DNA of 64,000 nucleotides from Chondrus crispus. Lineage: Eukaryota; Rhodophyta; Florideophyceae; Gigartinales; Gigartinaceae. The DNA lies in the NCBI RefSeq assembly GCF_000350225.1, contig NW_005179120.1, positions 218,060 through 282,059 of the forward strand, given 5' to 3'. Positions 54,530 through 64,000 of this stretch are shown here, one piece after another. A model generated the notes under the pieces. It searched no databases, was not told the origin of the DNA, and saw nothing but the letters and a program-made list of their open reading frames with translations. The position numbers and the translations under genes are program-made. Each line of letters starts with the position of its first letter. Position 1 is the stretch's first letter.

Positions 54530-56968
54530 CTAATGGCTCGTGCCATCAGTAGCCCCTGCCGGAACAGAAACGTGGGAAGGCTGGGGACAGTAGCTCGGGT
54601 GCCGGGACACCTCTGACCCGAGCTCCTCCAACGACGGCATGGTAACCTCGCTGTGCCGCGGCCAAACGTGGGCCGACGCGTCATGAGTGAAGCCACCACC
54701 CTCGGAACGGAGGGTTTCGTATCCCGGTTGGGCATAAGGATCCCGCACGGCGGGGCGCGATGCGGACGCCCCAGTGTGACGGGGTGTCGCGACCCCTCGT
54801 TGTGCCGCGACACGGCGATCGTCTCGTTCGCAGCGGTATCGGTCGCGATCCGCCAGAGCACGCTCGAGAGCCTCCGACTGCCGACGGGACGATTCACGGA
54901 AATTGTCTAAGGCTCCTTGAGCTCGGCGGAGGTCCGTCGCGTGGACCTCCCGCTCCGCGTTGATCCGGCGTGCTTCGTCGTTGCGCGTAAGATACCAGCT
55001 GACGAGGGTGCTCAACAACCCGCCAACCTTCCAAACCCGACGAGACGGGGTCCCGAGGGCACGAGCCAGGCCGGGAATGGCCAAGATGTCCCCCGGTGAT
55101 AAGATGAGCTGTGGCGTCGCGGAAGGGGGAGTAGCGTCTTGATGCGCCAAACTCAGAGGGGGAACAGGCGGAACACCCGACGCAAATTGAGGAGACACAC
55201 CGGGTGCCTCCGGCGACTGGAAATTGATCATGCGCGACGGCGCAAAGGCCGGGAAATCGCTGTCCACCTCTCGGTGTCGCTTACGTTGAGCCTCGCGACG
55301 GGCGGAGCCCACACCGGCCCCTCTCCCCGTGGTAATAGGTGAAGGTTGGGGAGAGGCCGGTTTCGCGACGAACGCGTCGGACCGCAGGTCGTACAGGAGG
55401 AAAGCGCTTCGCTCGCCCGTGGTGCAGTCGGTCCACGGGCGATGCGTACGCTCGGAGACTTGACACGCGCGGTGCATAAGGGTTAGCACAGAGGCGAGGT
55501 CCCACATCGCGTGTTTGGAGTTCACTTCCAGGGGGTGGAGTGGTACCACGGGGAGGTCGAAAGCAACCCTTCCAAGCAACGCGAGGACCCCAGTGGGCTG
55601 AACAAACACGCGACGGTTGATGTGGACCTCGGCCATGAACGCGTTACCCAGGGCCCACGCCCACTCACGTTCGAAGTTGTGTGCAAGCTCGGCGTGGGCC
55701 GGGTGATCGGGGTCCGCACACGCGTAACCAAAATGCTTTAAAGCATACGGAAGCAACGCGTGTACTCCGAAAGACGGAAGGGACTCCCGCACAGCTTCCG
55801 GTAGCACGGGAAAGTCCCTCGGAGTGATACCTTGCTCGAAGGACGCCGATCTGAAGACGCGGCCGCCATCCTCCTCGCAGTGGCGGTAGGTCGCTCAATC
55901 GTGGGGCCACACCGCGACCGAGTAGAGGCGCATGAGGGAGCTCGCCGATTTCTGGAGAGCCACGCGAGCCTTCGAATAGGCATAAGGACGGGGACTCAGG
56001 TAGAGCTCCTCAACCTCGGAAAGGATGAACCGTCGCGGGGCGCCCGGCAAACTACCAACCAGGTGCTCGGCCATGTGGTCGACATAGATGACTTCGCCGG
56101 AAATGTACGCGAACGTCCCGTCGCAAGGGATCGCGTCGGGGATTTGATAGGGAACTCCCCCGCCCTTGCCCGTCAGCCTAGCAAGGACGAGGCCGGCCTC
56201 GTCCACGCGACCTGCCTCGTAAATGCGACGCACGCGCATGAGGTCAGGGCGCAAAACGTCACGCGATAACAACTCCGCGATGGTGATTCCCGTTCTGGCG
56301 TAACGACGCCACGGGAGCCTGAGCCGCTCCACGGGCAGCGGCATCGAGCGAGCCAGGGCGGTGCCAAACCACTGGGTGGTGTCGTCGGCCAACTCCGCCC
56401 CCGCTTCGAGATTACCTCGGGTCTTCGAAGGCAGGAGACCCGGCTGCCGGCAGCTCCCCCATGCCCCATACGACCCGGGGCGCGGCTGGTAAGGCGCGCT
56501 CATACGCAGCGCGTCCGACATGTGGTCAGGAGGAACCTCTCCGACCTTCCTGCGTACGACGTCGCCCCCTTGGAGCAGCGCAGGCCCCGACGACGCGGGA
56601 CGAAATTCCACACTCCCGGTGGACCCCGAGGGGCCGCGACTCTTCTGGAAGGGCGGCAGCGCGGGCGCCGCGGGAGGGACAAATCCCTCTGCGCGGGAAG
56701 GATGGGCGACGGAGTCCCCGGAAGGGCCCGGGGGAGGTACTGTACGCGGGGGCACGGAGGCCCCCGAGAGCGGCAGAAGCGCGGGGAGCCCGACGGAAGG
56801 GCCCCCAGACGAAGGACGCGCCTCGGGAAGCGAAGACATGAGGGCGACGACGCGGTGAGCAACGCGTGAGTGGCAACGACGAGGAACACCCGCGGCGGCG
56901 GGTGAGGAGAGGTGAATGAGGATGGAAACCAGGGGGCACGGAGTACGGCGGGGACGTAAGGGCGGCAA
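54530..56968 (-). pseudogene. antisense open frame of element 2 (aORF), one TGA
   Basis: On the strand opposite to gag-pol a frame of 813 codons runs from 56968, 138 bases from the 3' LTR, toward pol, broken only by TGA at 55895-55897 (one change from CGA). The N-terminal part is Pro/Ala/Ser-rich. The centre is protein-like (ADDTTQWFGTALARSMPLP, LRLPWRRYARTGITIAELL, AYISGEVIYVDHMAEHLVG). After the stop come LPYALKHFGYACADPDHP and ALNAFMAEV-type helices with FVQPTGVLALLGRVAFDLP. A linker, a coiled coil (INAEREVHATDLRRAQGAL to about 54700) and a Ser/Pro tail end it. No known family is seen. Element 3 has a similarly placed frame with faintly similar phrases, so it is probably a real gene of these elements. 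Confidence 0.6.
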
Positions 56969-57071
56969 GGTCGATCGGTGAACGGCGCCGAAGACAACGC
57001 CGGATCAAAGGGGAACAGGACCAAGGCTCGGGAAGCGACCGGGTCGGACATGGCTCTCTCACTCCTCAAGG

Positions 57072-57105
57072 GTGAACGCGGACGTTCACTCTTGAGGAGG
57101 GGGCC
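57072..57105 (+). repeat. 34-bp direct repeat, copy 2, with the active polypurine tract
   Basis: Same sequence as 51361-51394 with one change (A for T at 57082). The purine run at about 57094-57103 followed by CCG lies immediately before the 3' LTR, where plus-strand DNA synthesis is primed. Confidence 0.93.
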
Positions 57106-57106
57106 G

Positions 57107-57768
57107 TGTGGCATAACGGCGGTTCGCGATTAGATTTAGATCAGATCAATACGAATCACACCCGCTCACACGTGTACCCCCACGTGTACGGAGGACGCGG
57201 GACCACACGCGTACACGTGTAGGAGATGCATACCACCGCGCGCACAGTACGCGTCTCACACGTGTGCTGTCAGCCCCGACGGCTGACAGCATTACAGCGT
57301 GGGACGACCAGCGCTACAGTAAGTTACTACAGCATACAGGTACTGTAGTATTATGATAGACGCATTGTATACATTAAATACGAGAGCGACCGGCGGCGGG
57401 GTAGGTGGACAAGCACGGACTTGTCCACGACCTACCGCCTAGGTCCGTCTTCCAGCTTAACTAACGAGCGCGATCCGCCTTCGCGCGCGTTAACCGGGAC
57501 AAAGCGGGTAGGGGACAGCCGCGTACGCGAGCGAGCCTAGATCCGCCTCCGCCCGTCAGCGCTGGTACGTTACCCAGCGCTGCTCCGGGGCGTCGAGGCG
57601 TAGATCGGCCCGTGCGTACGCTCGTCCCCGACCGTTCCGCTCTACCACGCTACCAGGGCCCGCTTCCCTGTCTCGTTAGCTGTGTGTTCTCCCCGTCTTC
57701 TCGCCCCTCGTACGGGGTCTACGTCGAGCTAAGTATACACCCCTCTCCGTTGGGGGTGTTATACTACA
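57107..57768 (+). repeat. 3' LTR of element 2
   Basis: 662 bp, differing from the 5' LTR at three places seen by eye: CCGCTCAC for CCGCGCAC, CCTAGATCC for CCTAGAACC, and one G fewer in the run near its end. It is followed by ACATC. Confidence 0.96.
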
Positions 57769-57773
57769 ACATC
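57769..57773. repeat. target-site duplication ACATC, right copy
   Basis: Matches 43409-43413 exactly. Confidence 0.95.
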
Positions 57774-58746
57774 TTGTGCATGCAGGTATGGTCGGCGCGA
57801 ACTCTGGCACTTTTAGTAAGAACTTCGAATTACAGTGCATATCGAGTACTGAAAACTCCACACTTTGGAGTCCCGATGACATCTGTTAACTTGTTTCAGT
57901 AAGTGTTTCTACATCTTACAGATGTGTGATCGTTCACCGGTTCGGTGGATTGTGCGATACAGGCAGCCGTGTTAAGCTGGTCTGGATTCCATTGCACAAC
58001 GGTTCAAGCGGGAATCAATCCGGCGACTATCAAAAGGCGGATAAACAAGTTGTTAGAGAGTTTACCTGTACGGAATGCATCGAGACGGTAAAGCGAAATG
58101 GTGCTGACAGCACGGAGGCAAGCGCCTCAAAATTGGTAGATCTATCACTTCCACAGGACAGGCCATTTATTAATTCAGGTGGAGGAGGTGCGCAAGAATC
58201 TTCCAGTTGTCCTTGCAAGTTTTTAGATGGCGTTCTCCTCGAGGATGGTCAACGTTTTTTCGTGTACAGGGTTCTGTTGTATTCCGACTGTTTCTCTCAG
58301 TATAGGGAATCGCAAGGATCTGCCGGAGGTGTTTATATGTTACCACTTAATTTACTTCCTGAACATCGCACATCCCGCAAGGCAGTTAGACTTTTGAGAC
58401 TTACCCTCCAGGCGTTAGCACAAGTCAAGTGCTCCGTATGATCGCAGACGACCTCCAAGAAGCGGCAACTAGCGGCATAAAGACAACTGACGGTGACGGA
58501 CACCCCATCACAGTGTTCATTCAGGTCGTGGCATACATGGGTGATTTCTTGGACATCTCGGATTTACTTGGGCATAATTCAGACGCTGCTTGTCATCTGT
58601 GTGTTTTTCGTAAGCAAAAACTCGACCCGCAACATTCGTGTCACGGGTACACAACTGCCCTAAACAGTACAGATTCTTCAAGTTTCCGATCAGGACCAAG
58701 AACAGTTGCCATACGTGATGAGATAGGCTCTGCAGAAAAACGGCGT
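57769..58746 (+). pseudogene. Tnp2-like transposase gene, second part (cut by element 3)
   Basis: Directly after element 2 the frame continues a few codons to a donor GTATGG (57785). An acceptor TTTCAG (about 57900) restores the frame at VSVSTSYRCVIVHRFGGLCD, which runs to TGA at 58439. After a one-base shift near 58430 the next frame gives VLRMIADDLQEAATSGIKT, HPITVFIQVVAYMGDFLD and LLGHNSDAACHLCVFRK. The stretch with GVYMLPLNLLPEHR, then a helix, then D..G.P, then GH....C.LC resembles the Tnp2 family of En/Spm (CACTA) transposases. The gene is cut again at 58746 by element 3, and the C-terminal part is outside the window. It is inactive because of two insertions and frame changes. Confidence 0.65.
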
Positions 58747-59796
58747 TGTAGTGCAATGCGCCTGTCGGGCAGAGACCGCGGTCCGATGGTCCAGCAAAAA
58801 CAACAACAGCAACAAAAAGAAGAACTGCCGATGGCACAGCGCTACGGAGTGTCCGACTCTCCCTTCTCCGTTTAAACGAGCTTGCGACTCGTAGTAGCTC
58901 GGATCCCTGATGGGGGGGGCACAGAGAAATAGCCCGGTCCGGGATCGGTGTGGTACAGACTTGCGAAGAGATCTGCTCGACGAGTGTGGAGGGGGGGCGC
59001 GTACGTAGGTACCCCGGTTCCACTGGGTTGTAAGGCCAATGCTCGTTGAGCTTCTTCGACACCTTGTAACGCGACAAGGCCTTCGACAGGGGCGTCGCAA
59101 CGCAGCCCGACGGGATGAAATGAAAGTAGCAGCGCTACGTCAACCGTGCTGCCCGATGGCTCGAAACACCTACACCGGTTCGGTCGCAACCGACACCGAT
59201 GGTTCCAACACTGGCTCGTAATACGACGGATCCCTTCGAGGGAGACGTCGTTGCAACGGTCTCCGTCGGAAAATGGGTCACTGTAGCAGCGCTACGTCAA
59301 CTGTGTTGCCCGATGGCTCGAAACACCTACACCGGTTCGGTCGCAACCGAGGCCGATGGCACCAACACAAGATAAGGGAAAAATAGGTAGAATTAGAGAT
59401 AGAAAAGGATAGGGAAATAAAGGAAAGAGAAAGGAAACCCCGAGCGATAGAGGATGCAGTATGCTTAGGTAAAAGGGACCCTCTTGATAGAGACGGACTT
59501 CGACCAAGGCGACATTCAACTCCGGCAACTCGGGTTACCTTTACTGACTTGGTCGTCAGAGGGCTAAGGTATATATCGCCCCGCCGGAGCCAGTACAGTA
59601 GCTCGCGGCGCTAGATCCTAGATCTAATCTAGTGTCAGCAAAATTTATGCCAACTAATTAACTAAATAAAATAAAATAATTAAAAATTAAAACTGTGCAA
59701 TTATTCACACGTGTGTCCCCCAAACCCGGACTACTTTTCATATCCAAATGTTTTCCTTTCTTTTCATCCCCCTTTCCAGGTGCGTATTGCACTACA
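58747..59796 (-). repeat. 3' LTR of element 3
   Basis: Inverted ends are as in element 1 (TGTAGTGCAAT and ATTGCACTACA). It is longer than 8593-9471 by a duplication: the segment starting GTAGCAGCGCTACGTCAAC at 59126 is repeated from 59283, 157 bases later, with about 70 unique bases between the copies. A 12-bp insertion lies near 59640 and the G run near 58912 is shorter. Otherwise the two LTRs are closely similar. Confidence 0.93.
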
Positions 59797-59808
59797 TATC
59801 CCCCTTCT
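59797..59808 (-). other. polypurine tract of element 3
   Basis: On the minus strand AGAAGGGGGATA stands immediately before the 3' LTR, the expected place for priming plus-strand synthesis. Confidence 0.65.
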
Positions 59809-59906
59809 GAGCGCTCTCGCGCAGCGGCTTCACTCCCTTGCTTCCCAACTTCTTCCTTTTTCTTCCGACCATCGGTCGCCGCTCGCGTGAGAGTAAGACG
59901 ATCTCC

Positions 59907-61571
59907 ATGTTCCCTTCATCGGATCCCACTGTCGGACATACCGCCCGCGGTCGCCGCGGTGTGGGCTTCTCACACACGCCTTCCATTCCTAACGACCTTC
60001 CTTCCATACCCCGACTTCCCCCGAACACCAACGTTCCTGAACCGGTCTTTCATCCCGATCTCCATCCTTCATCAGCCCCTTGTCGATACCCCTCACTAGC
60101 CCAGCTCCAAGGTAAATCCATGCGCGACTATCCCTTACTGTACGCGGCCACTCCTTGGTTTTCCGCCATCGACGTGCGCGACGTCACTAGCATCGGGCGC
60201 GACTTTGCCGACGGTGCAGGGATGTTACCGGGTCACCTTCCCCTTCAAGCCATTTCCTCCTACGATTGGCGTGCCCGTGTCGCCATTCCCCCTTCTATCC
60301 TGCGTCGTTCCTCCCCTCGTGGCCGACAGGGCCTATCCCTGCGGTTCATGGAAGCCGTCCTCGACCGCCTCGACCTATCCCTATCCGATGCCCTCATCCC
60401 TCCGTCCTTCGGATGTGACACGTGAAAGTTTCGCACGGAAGGGGAGCGTGATTACCTTGAGAACCTCCTCAGCTGGACGCGGGGTAACCCCGTGCTCGAG
60501 GCGGACCGCCTGTGGCATAACCAACTGACGGTGACTAACGATGCCCTGTCATACACGCGCGCAATCCTCCCCCTCAATTTCCGATATACGAAACGCGGGA
60601 ACATCCCCTTCTTCCAGCATACGGTCCGATTCGAGCGTAAGATGAGATCGGACACGGGATATTTCCTAGCTTACCAAATGGTTGAGGCGGGGGAAATTGC
60701 TCGGTCACACTATCCCAACCGGTACCAGCAACTCCCCTCGTGGTGGGAACAATTTGAGGTCTGCCAAGGGTTTTGGGCAGAGCTCGGTCCCATTCTTACC
60801 TACTTTGGAAGCCATCTCACTGATCCTCGTCACGGGTTGTGGGTTGTCTTTTTGACGGAGTGGTGCATGAAGGTAGCCGCCACCTTGCTCTGGGAGGCGT
60901 ACGATTGTTGGCGGCTTTGGTATCTTCCTCCGAAGCTCGTCGAGCTCATGTGCCTTTTGGACTATACTGTGCCCTTGGGCGGAGCAGACACCGACTTCGA
61001 ACTGCACTCCTTACTCGAAAAGATCAATCAGGTCGACTGGGATGTTGTTCCCCCTATCAACTCATCCCGATCCTTCGCGAGGCGACGCCCGTCCTTTTCT
61101 CCCGGACGAAGTCACAGTGCGGCGGGTGACTTTGTCTGGTTCAACCCTTGGACATCCGCCTTGTGCTCTCCCTCCGAGGCGCGCCTCAGTCGCCAATTCG
61201 GCAACCAAGTTCCAACCCCTGACGTAGCTCCCATACGAGCCGTAGATCCCCGCGCAGACGACGTTTGCCCCCGACCGTCTGCTCCAGATTCCCCTCTCCC
61301 TGCAGCCCCTGCCGCTGCTCCTCCTGCTGTCGTTATCCCCTCGGCAGGGCATACCGAAACTCTGTCGGTTAGGGAAGCACTGTCTTCCCCACCGTCCCCA
61401 TCAATTCCCAAAAAGAGCGACGGAGCCATTGAAATCTACTGCACATTGCTCCGCGTTCATGGCATCGAAGGTGAAGCTCTCCAAGGGGCTTCCCTCGATG
61501 ATCTGCGAGTCCTTGCTCGACTTGTTACCTCACTCCCGAAGGAAAAATCCTTGGGTGTGCCGCCCCAATGA
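59907..61571 (+). pseudogene. antisense open frame of element 3 (aORF), one TGA
   Basis: Opposite to the element's gag-pol strand, a frame starts at ATG 59907, 111 bases from the LTR, and runs to 61571 with one TGA at 60423-60425 (one change from CGA). That gives about 555 codons. A Pro-rich start is followed by DYPLLYAATPWFSAIDVRD and LSLRFMEAVLDRLDLSLSD; after the stop come RDYLENLLSWTRGNPVLEAD, NFRYTKRGNIPFFQHTVRF and GPILTYFGSHLTDPRHGLW. Aromatic helices (ATLLWEAYDCWRLWYLPPKL) follow, then a Ser/Pro linker and a short helical end (LDDLRVLARLVTSLP). No family is recognised. Position, direction and phrases such as PY/TYF.SH..DP and the following Leu-rich helices recall the element 2 frame. 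The many Trp/Tyr/Phe residues argue for a folded protein rather than a chance frame. Confidence 0.6.
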
Positions 61572-64000
61572 CCTGCCGCTTAGAGCGACTTCCCCGTGAT
61601 CCGTTCTCGGATTATTACCCGTTTGGGGTGACGTCTGGTTATTGACGTCATCCTGTAGCTTTTGGATAATAAAATGAATCACCTGCGTATCCCCCGTTAC
61701 CTTCACTTTCCTCCTCTTTTTTTTGTATGCGTCCCGCCTCTGCGGTCGCATCCCCATTTTGCCATTTCCTTCTCTTTTTCCTCGTCACATTTCCCTCCTC
61801 TTTCTCACACGTTCTCCTTCTGCCATCCTCCTATCACAGCGTGCGTCTCCCATTTTCCTCCTCATTCTCCCAAATTGCCCTTTTTGTGTGAGGCTGTCCT
61901 CACACGGTTCTCATAAAAAATATGGTAGGGTCGACGCCATACGAGCGACTTCATCCCTCAACTGTTATCGCGACGCCACCGTAGACGTCCGTTATCACGG
62001 TCAACAAAGTGGTAGGGGGGTTTTGAGGTTCACGAAAAATATGGTTCGTTATCAACCTGCCTGACCCGTTCGGTCGCGCTCGCTTGAGTCGGTTATTTCC
62101 GACACCGGGTTCTACTGTACGGTCCCCGTAGTGCCAAACGATAGCGTTGCTTCTCAATGCCCATGGAAAGTTACACCCTCATTGCAGTTTCAGATGAGTC
62201 GCCCGTTTCCATGTTTTTTCATTTGCGCCACATGGCGAGATCGTCCCGAGCTTGTCACCATGCGTAATCAATTCAGTAATAGCAGCGGTCCCGTCTACGA
62301 TTGTTGTCACGGCAGACATGTCGAATTCCTCTCCTCATTTGTTTGCGCGTGCTGAAAGTGAACTGTTGCGTGCGAATTCCCCTCTGTTCTGCGCATATCA
62401 ATGTTCTCTCCCTTCCCCTTTTCCTGGTGTAAATTGGGAACCGGAAACCATCCTGCAAATGAACGCGAGACTTACTGCTTCCTCCAAATGGAAATTCGCG
62501 ATCCACAACTGAGGGGGTGTTTTGCACATGATTTTCACGATCCGTGGAGACCACCTTCACAGACTGTCGTCGACAGCGGAACGTGCGACATTACGTTCTC
62601 TTTTTTTTTCTTCTTCGCCCCGTTAGATTCCTCGAGACAATTCCTGTCGATTTCCCCTTGCAGTAGTTGCGGACTTTTGTCGCCTGAGGCCTGCTTAGTC
62701 GTGCAATAAAAATATTAATAGGGGGGTGATGGCGGGGTGTGGGGACAAGAACCTCATTCTTTTCCTCGTTCGGTTGTCGTGCGACCGAGGCCACTGGTGT
62801 CCACGAAACGTTAACAGAAATCTGTGGCCATTGTTCTAATCTCCCTCGCGTCGACACTGCAACAATAAAAAGATTCAAAAAGGGCGTCGGAGCTCGTATC
62901 ACTTCATGACATTCCTGTCTTTGACGAATACGATCTTCTTCGTACGAGGTGCTACGAAATGTGACCTCCTCGACGGGGTTCTGTTCTCGCGCAGGCTTTA
63001 GAGCCTACAGTACCAAATCGTCGATACTTGGTAAAGACCTTGCGAGAGTTACTCACCATTTGCACACCGTCCTCGTTTTCGGTAGTCGTGTCCGTCTTCC
63101 TCGCGTGTACACGAAACATTTGTTCTTCTACACGCGAGCCATCGTTTCCCTTCGGCGAGCGCCGTCCTGCTCTCGCGATCGGATGCTGTACTTTGATGTG
63201 TGTCTTATCGATGGTTCCTGCTCATTCCCAGAAGGAAAAATAGTAAGAAAGGGAGTCGCGACGGAATTAAAGTTGGGTACAATGTCGACGGGCATCCTTC
63301 ACGATTTCCAACACGTCCTTCCGCGACGCGGATCGTACTGTCAGCTTTGTACCCCTCGGGTCTTTCTCTTGATCGTCCTTCGCGCACCTCGGAGTGTCAT
63401 CCCCCTCGTTCTGGGTCCCGGTTGAGCCCCCTCTTGATCGTAACATGTCGGCTGACCGGCGTCCGTAGTGTGAGGTGGGGTGGGGTCACATCTAGGAGGT
63501 GACAAAACAAAATAGAAAGCAAACCCAAAACAAAAACACTGACAAAAGAAAAGAGATAAGCGCGATCGGATGACGTTGTCTCGACAGAGGCAACGTTCGT
63601 CGTGATCGCGAACCGTGTGTAGCTCACTTATCCCAAAAAGGCTCAGCGTCCCATGCGCTCGACCGCGTCGCTTTCTCCTTAAAATTAATTGAAAATTCCG
63701 AGCGGTGTCCTGTGTTCCACTTGGGCATCGCGACACTTGTCGATATTTGTGGGGTGTTGTTGCGGCGTACTCGGGGAGGTCCCGCGACTTACGGGGTGGG
63801 CCATCCAACAACAACTGCCTGCCCTTCGGACTCTCCCCTCGTATCGTGGTGCGTCTCTTCATCCTCAAGAGGTACGCCTCCCGTTGTCACACACCCTTCA
63901 TCAACAAAAAACCTTGATCACCCACCTACTACTATTAATCAAACAGCTCAGCTCTTTCATCAGCTCTGTCCTGATAAGCACTCGACAAATGTTCTCGAAA
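61572..64000. other. spacer of element 3 between antisense frame and pol
   Basis: No domain is recognisable in any frame. The plus strand is pyrimidine-rich (about 61690-61900), with an AATAAA at about 61667 that could end the antisense transcript. A 159-codon plus frame at 62949-63425 has no known relative. An A-rich stretch at 63503-63560 resembles the one at 1440-1492 in element 1, in line with both being the same spacer. Pol is expected beyond the window end. Confidence 0.5.

Larger units (their letters stand above)
43414..57768 (+). mobile_element. complete Ty3/gypsy chromovirus element 2 with antisense module
   Basis: The 14,355-bp element has LTRs of 663 and 662 bp, a primer-binding site, gag, pol with chromodomain, a long 3' region with an antisense frame, a polypurine tract, and ACATC on both sides. 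By eye the LTRs differ by two substitutions and one G in a run, so insertion was recent. It is much more G+C-rich than its surroundings. It lies inside a Tnp2-like gene. Pol carries five in-frame stops and the antisense frame one, so this copy cannot make its own enzymes; it may have been moved by proteins of an intact relative, or was mutated soon after insertion. Confidence 0.97.
58747..64000 (-). mobile_element. Ty3/gypsy element 3, 3' part
   Basis: A 1050-bp LTR at 58747-59796 is the 3' LTR of a minus-strand element whose inside begins to its right. A purine-rich tract on the minus strand (59797-59808) touches the LTR, and the bases flanking the LTR do not match (GGCGT left, TATCC right), so it is no solo LTR. 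An antisense frame (59907-61571) and non-coding sequence follow to the window end; pol and gag should lie further right. The LTR family is that of element 1. GGCGT (58742-58746) is the predicted target duplication. Confidence 0.85.

Noticed and set aside
58747..59796. A second solo LTR
   Set aside because: The flanking pentamers differ (GGCGT and TATCC) and a polypurine tract adjoins on the right, so it is the 3' LTR of a longer element.
1..64000. CRISPR arrays, rRNA, complete tRNA genes or riboswitches
   Set aside because: No regularly spaced repeats and no tRNA-like box A/box B pairs with cloverleaf potential were seen by eye; the window is eukaryotic and transposon-rich.

Overview
This is a eukaryotic nuclear window dominated by transposable elements. 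It contains Ty3/gypsy chromoviruses with 5-bp target-site duplications, two PIF/Harbinger elements, a MITE and a Tnp2-like DNA transposon gene, together with a short island of compact host genes. One host gene, a 667-residue PiT-type phosphate transporter, has no intron. A second small gene has a presequence that looks like a bipartite plastid/thylakoid signal. Pseudogenes of an ABCB transporter, an aquaporin and N-acetylglucosaminyltransferase I confirm a eukaryote. Intron-poor genes in tight islands between LTR elements fit a florideophyte red alga such as Chondrus; the species is inference.

Layout. 1-9471: gypsy element 1 on the minus strand, entered from its 3' non-coding part, with pol, a frameshifted gag, a primer-binding site and the 5' LTR. 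It sits inside an older LTR (9472-10094). 10090-12890: a decayed DDE transposase. 13683-15000: an ABCB transporter pseudogene split by a solo LTR (14221-14865) with a perfect duplication. 15160-20010: decayed unrecognised reading frames. 20424-20882: a MITE. 23760-28281: the host island, with PiT (+), a convergent two-exon gene (-) and a divergent two-exon lumen-type gene (+). 29288-33355: Harbinger A, with transposase, Myb-like partner and a trapped aquaporin fragment. 33615-36226: Harbinger B. 37192-38186: a GnT-I pseudogene and an adjoining broken frame. 39185-43413 and 57769-58746: a divergent gene pair of a DNA transposon whose Tnp2-like gene is cut twice. 43414-57768: complete gypsy element 2 (14.36 kb, ACATC duplication, almost identical LTRs). 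58747-64000: the 3' part of gypsy element 3 (minus), of the same LTR family as element 1.

Most interesting system. Elements 2 and 3 both carry a long open frame in antisense between pol and the 3' LTR, starting about 110-140 bp from the LTR. In element 2 the whole 5.7-kb antisense module lies between two copies of a 34-bp stretch (pol 3' end plus polypurine tract), as if the module had been inserted next to an existing polypurine tract. Both gypsy families share a primer-binding site that fits a tRNA-Tyr 3' end, and both have gag and pol in a -1 relation at a GAAAAC motif. Wherever an intact relative shows the original residue, the premature stop arose by C-to-T or G-to-A change, which suggests cytosine deamination as a major route of inactivation.
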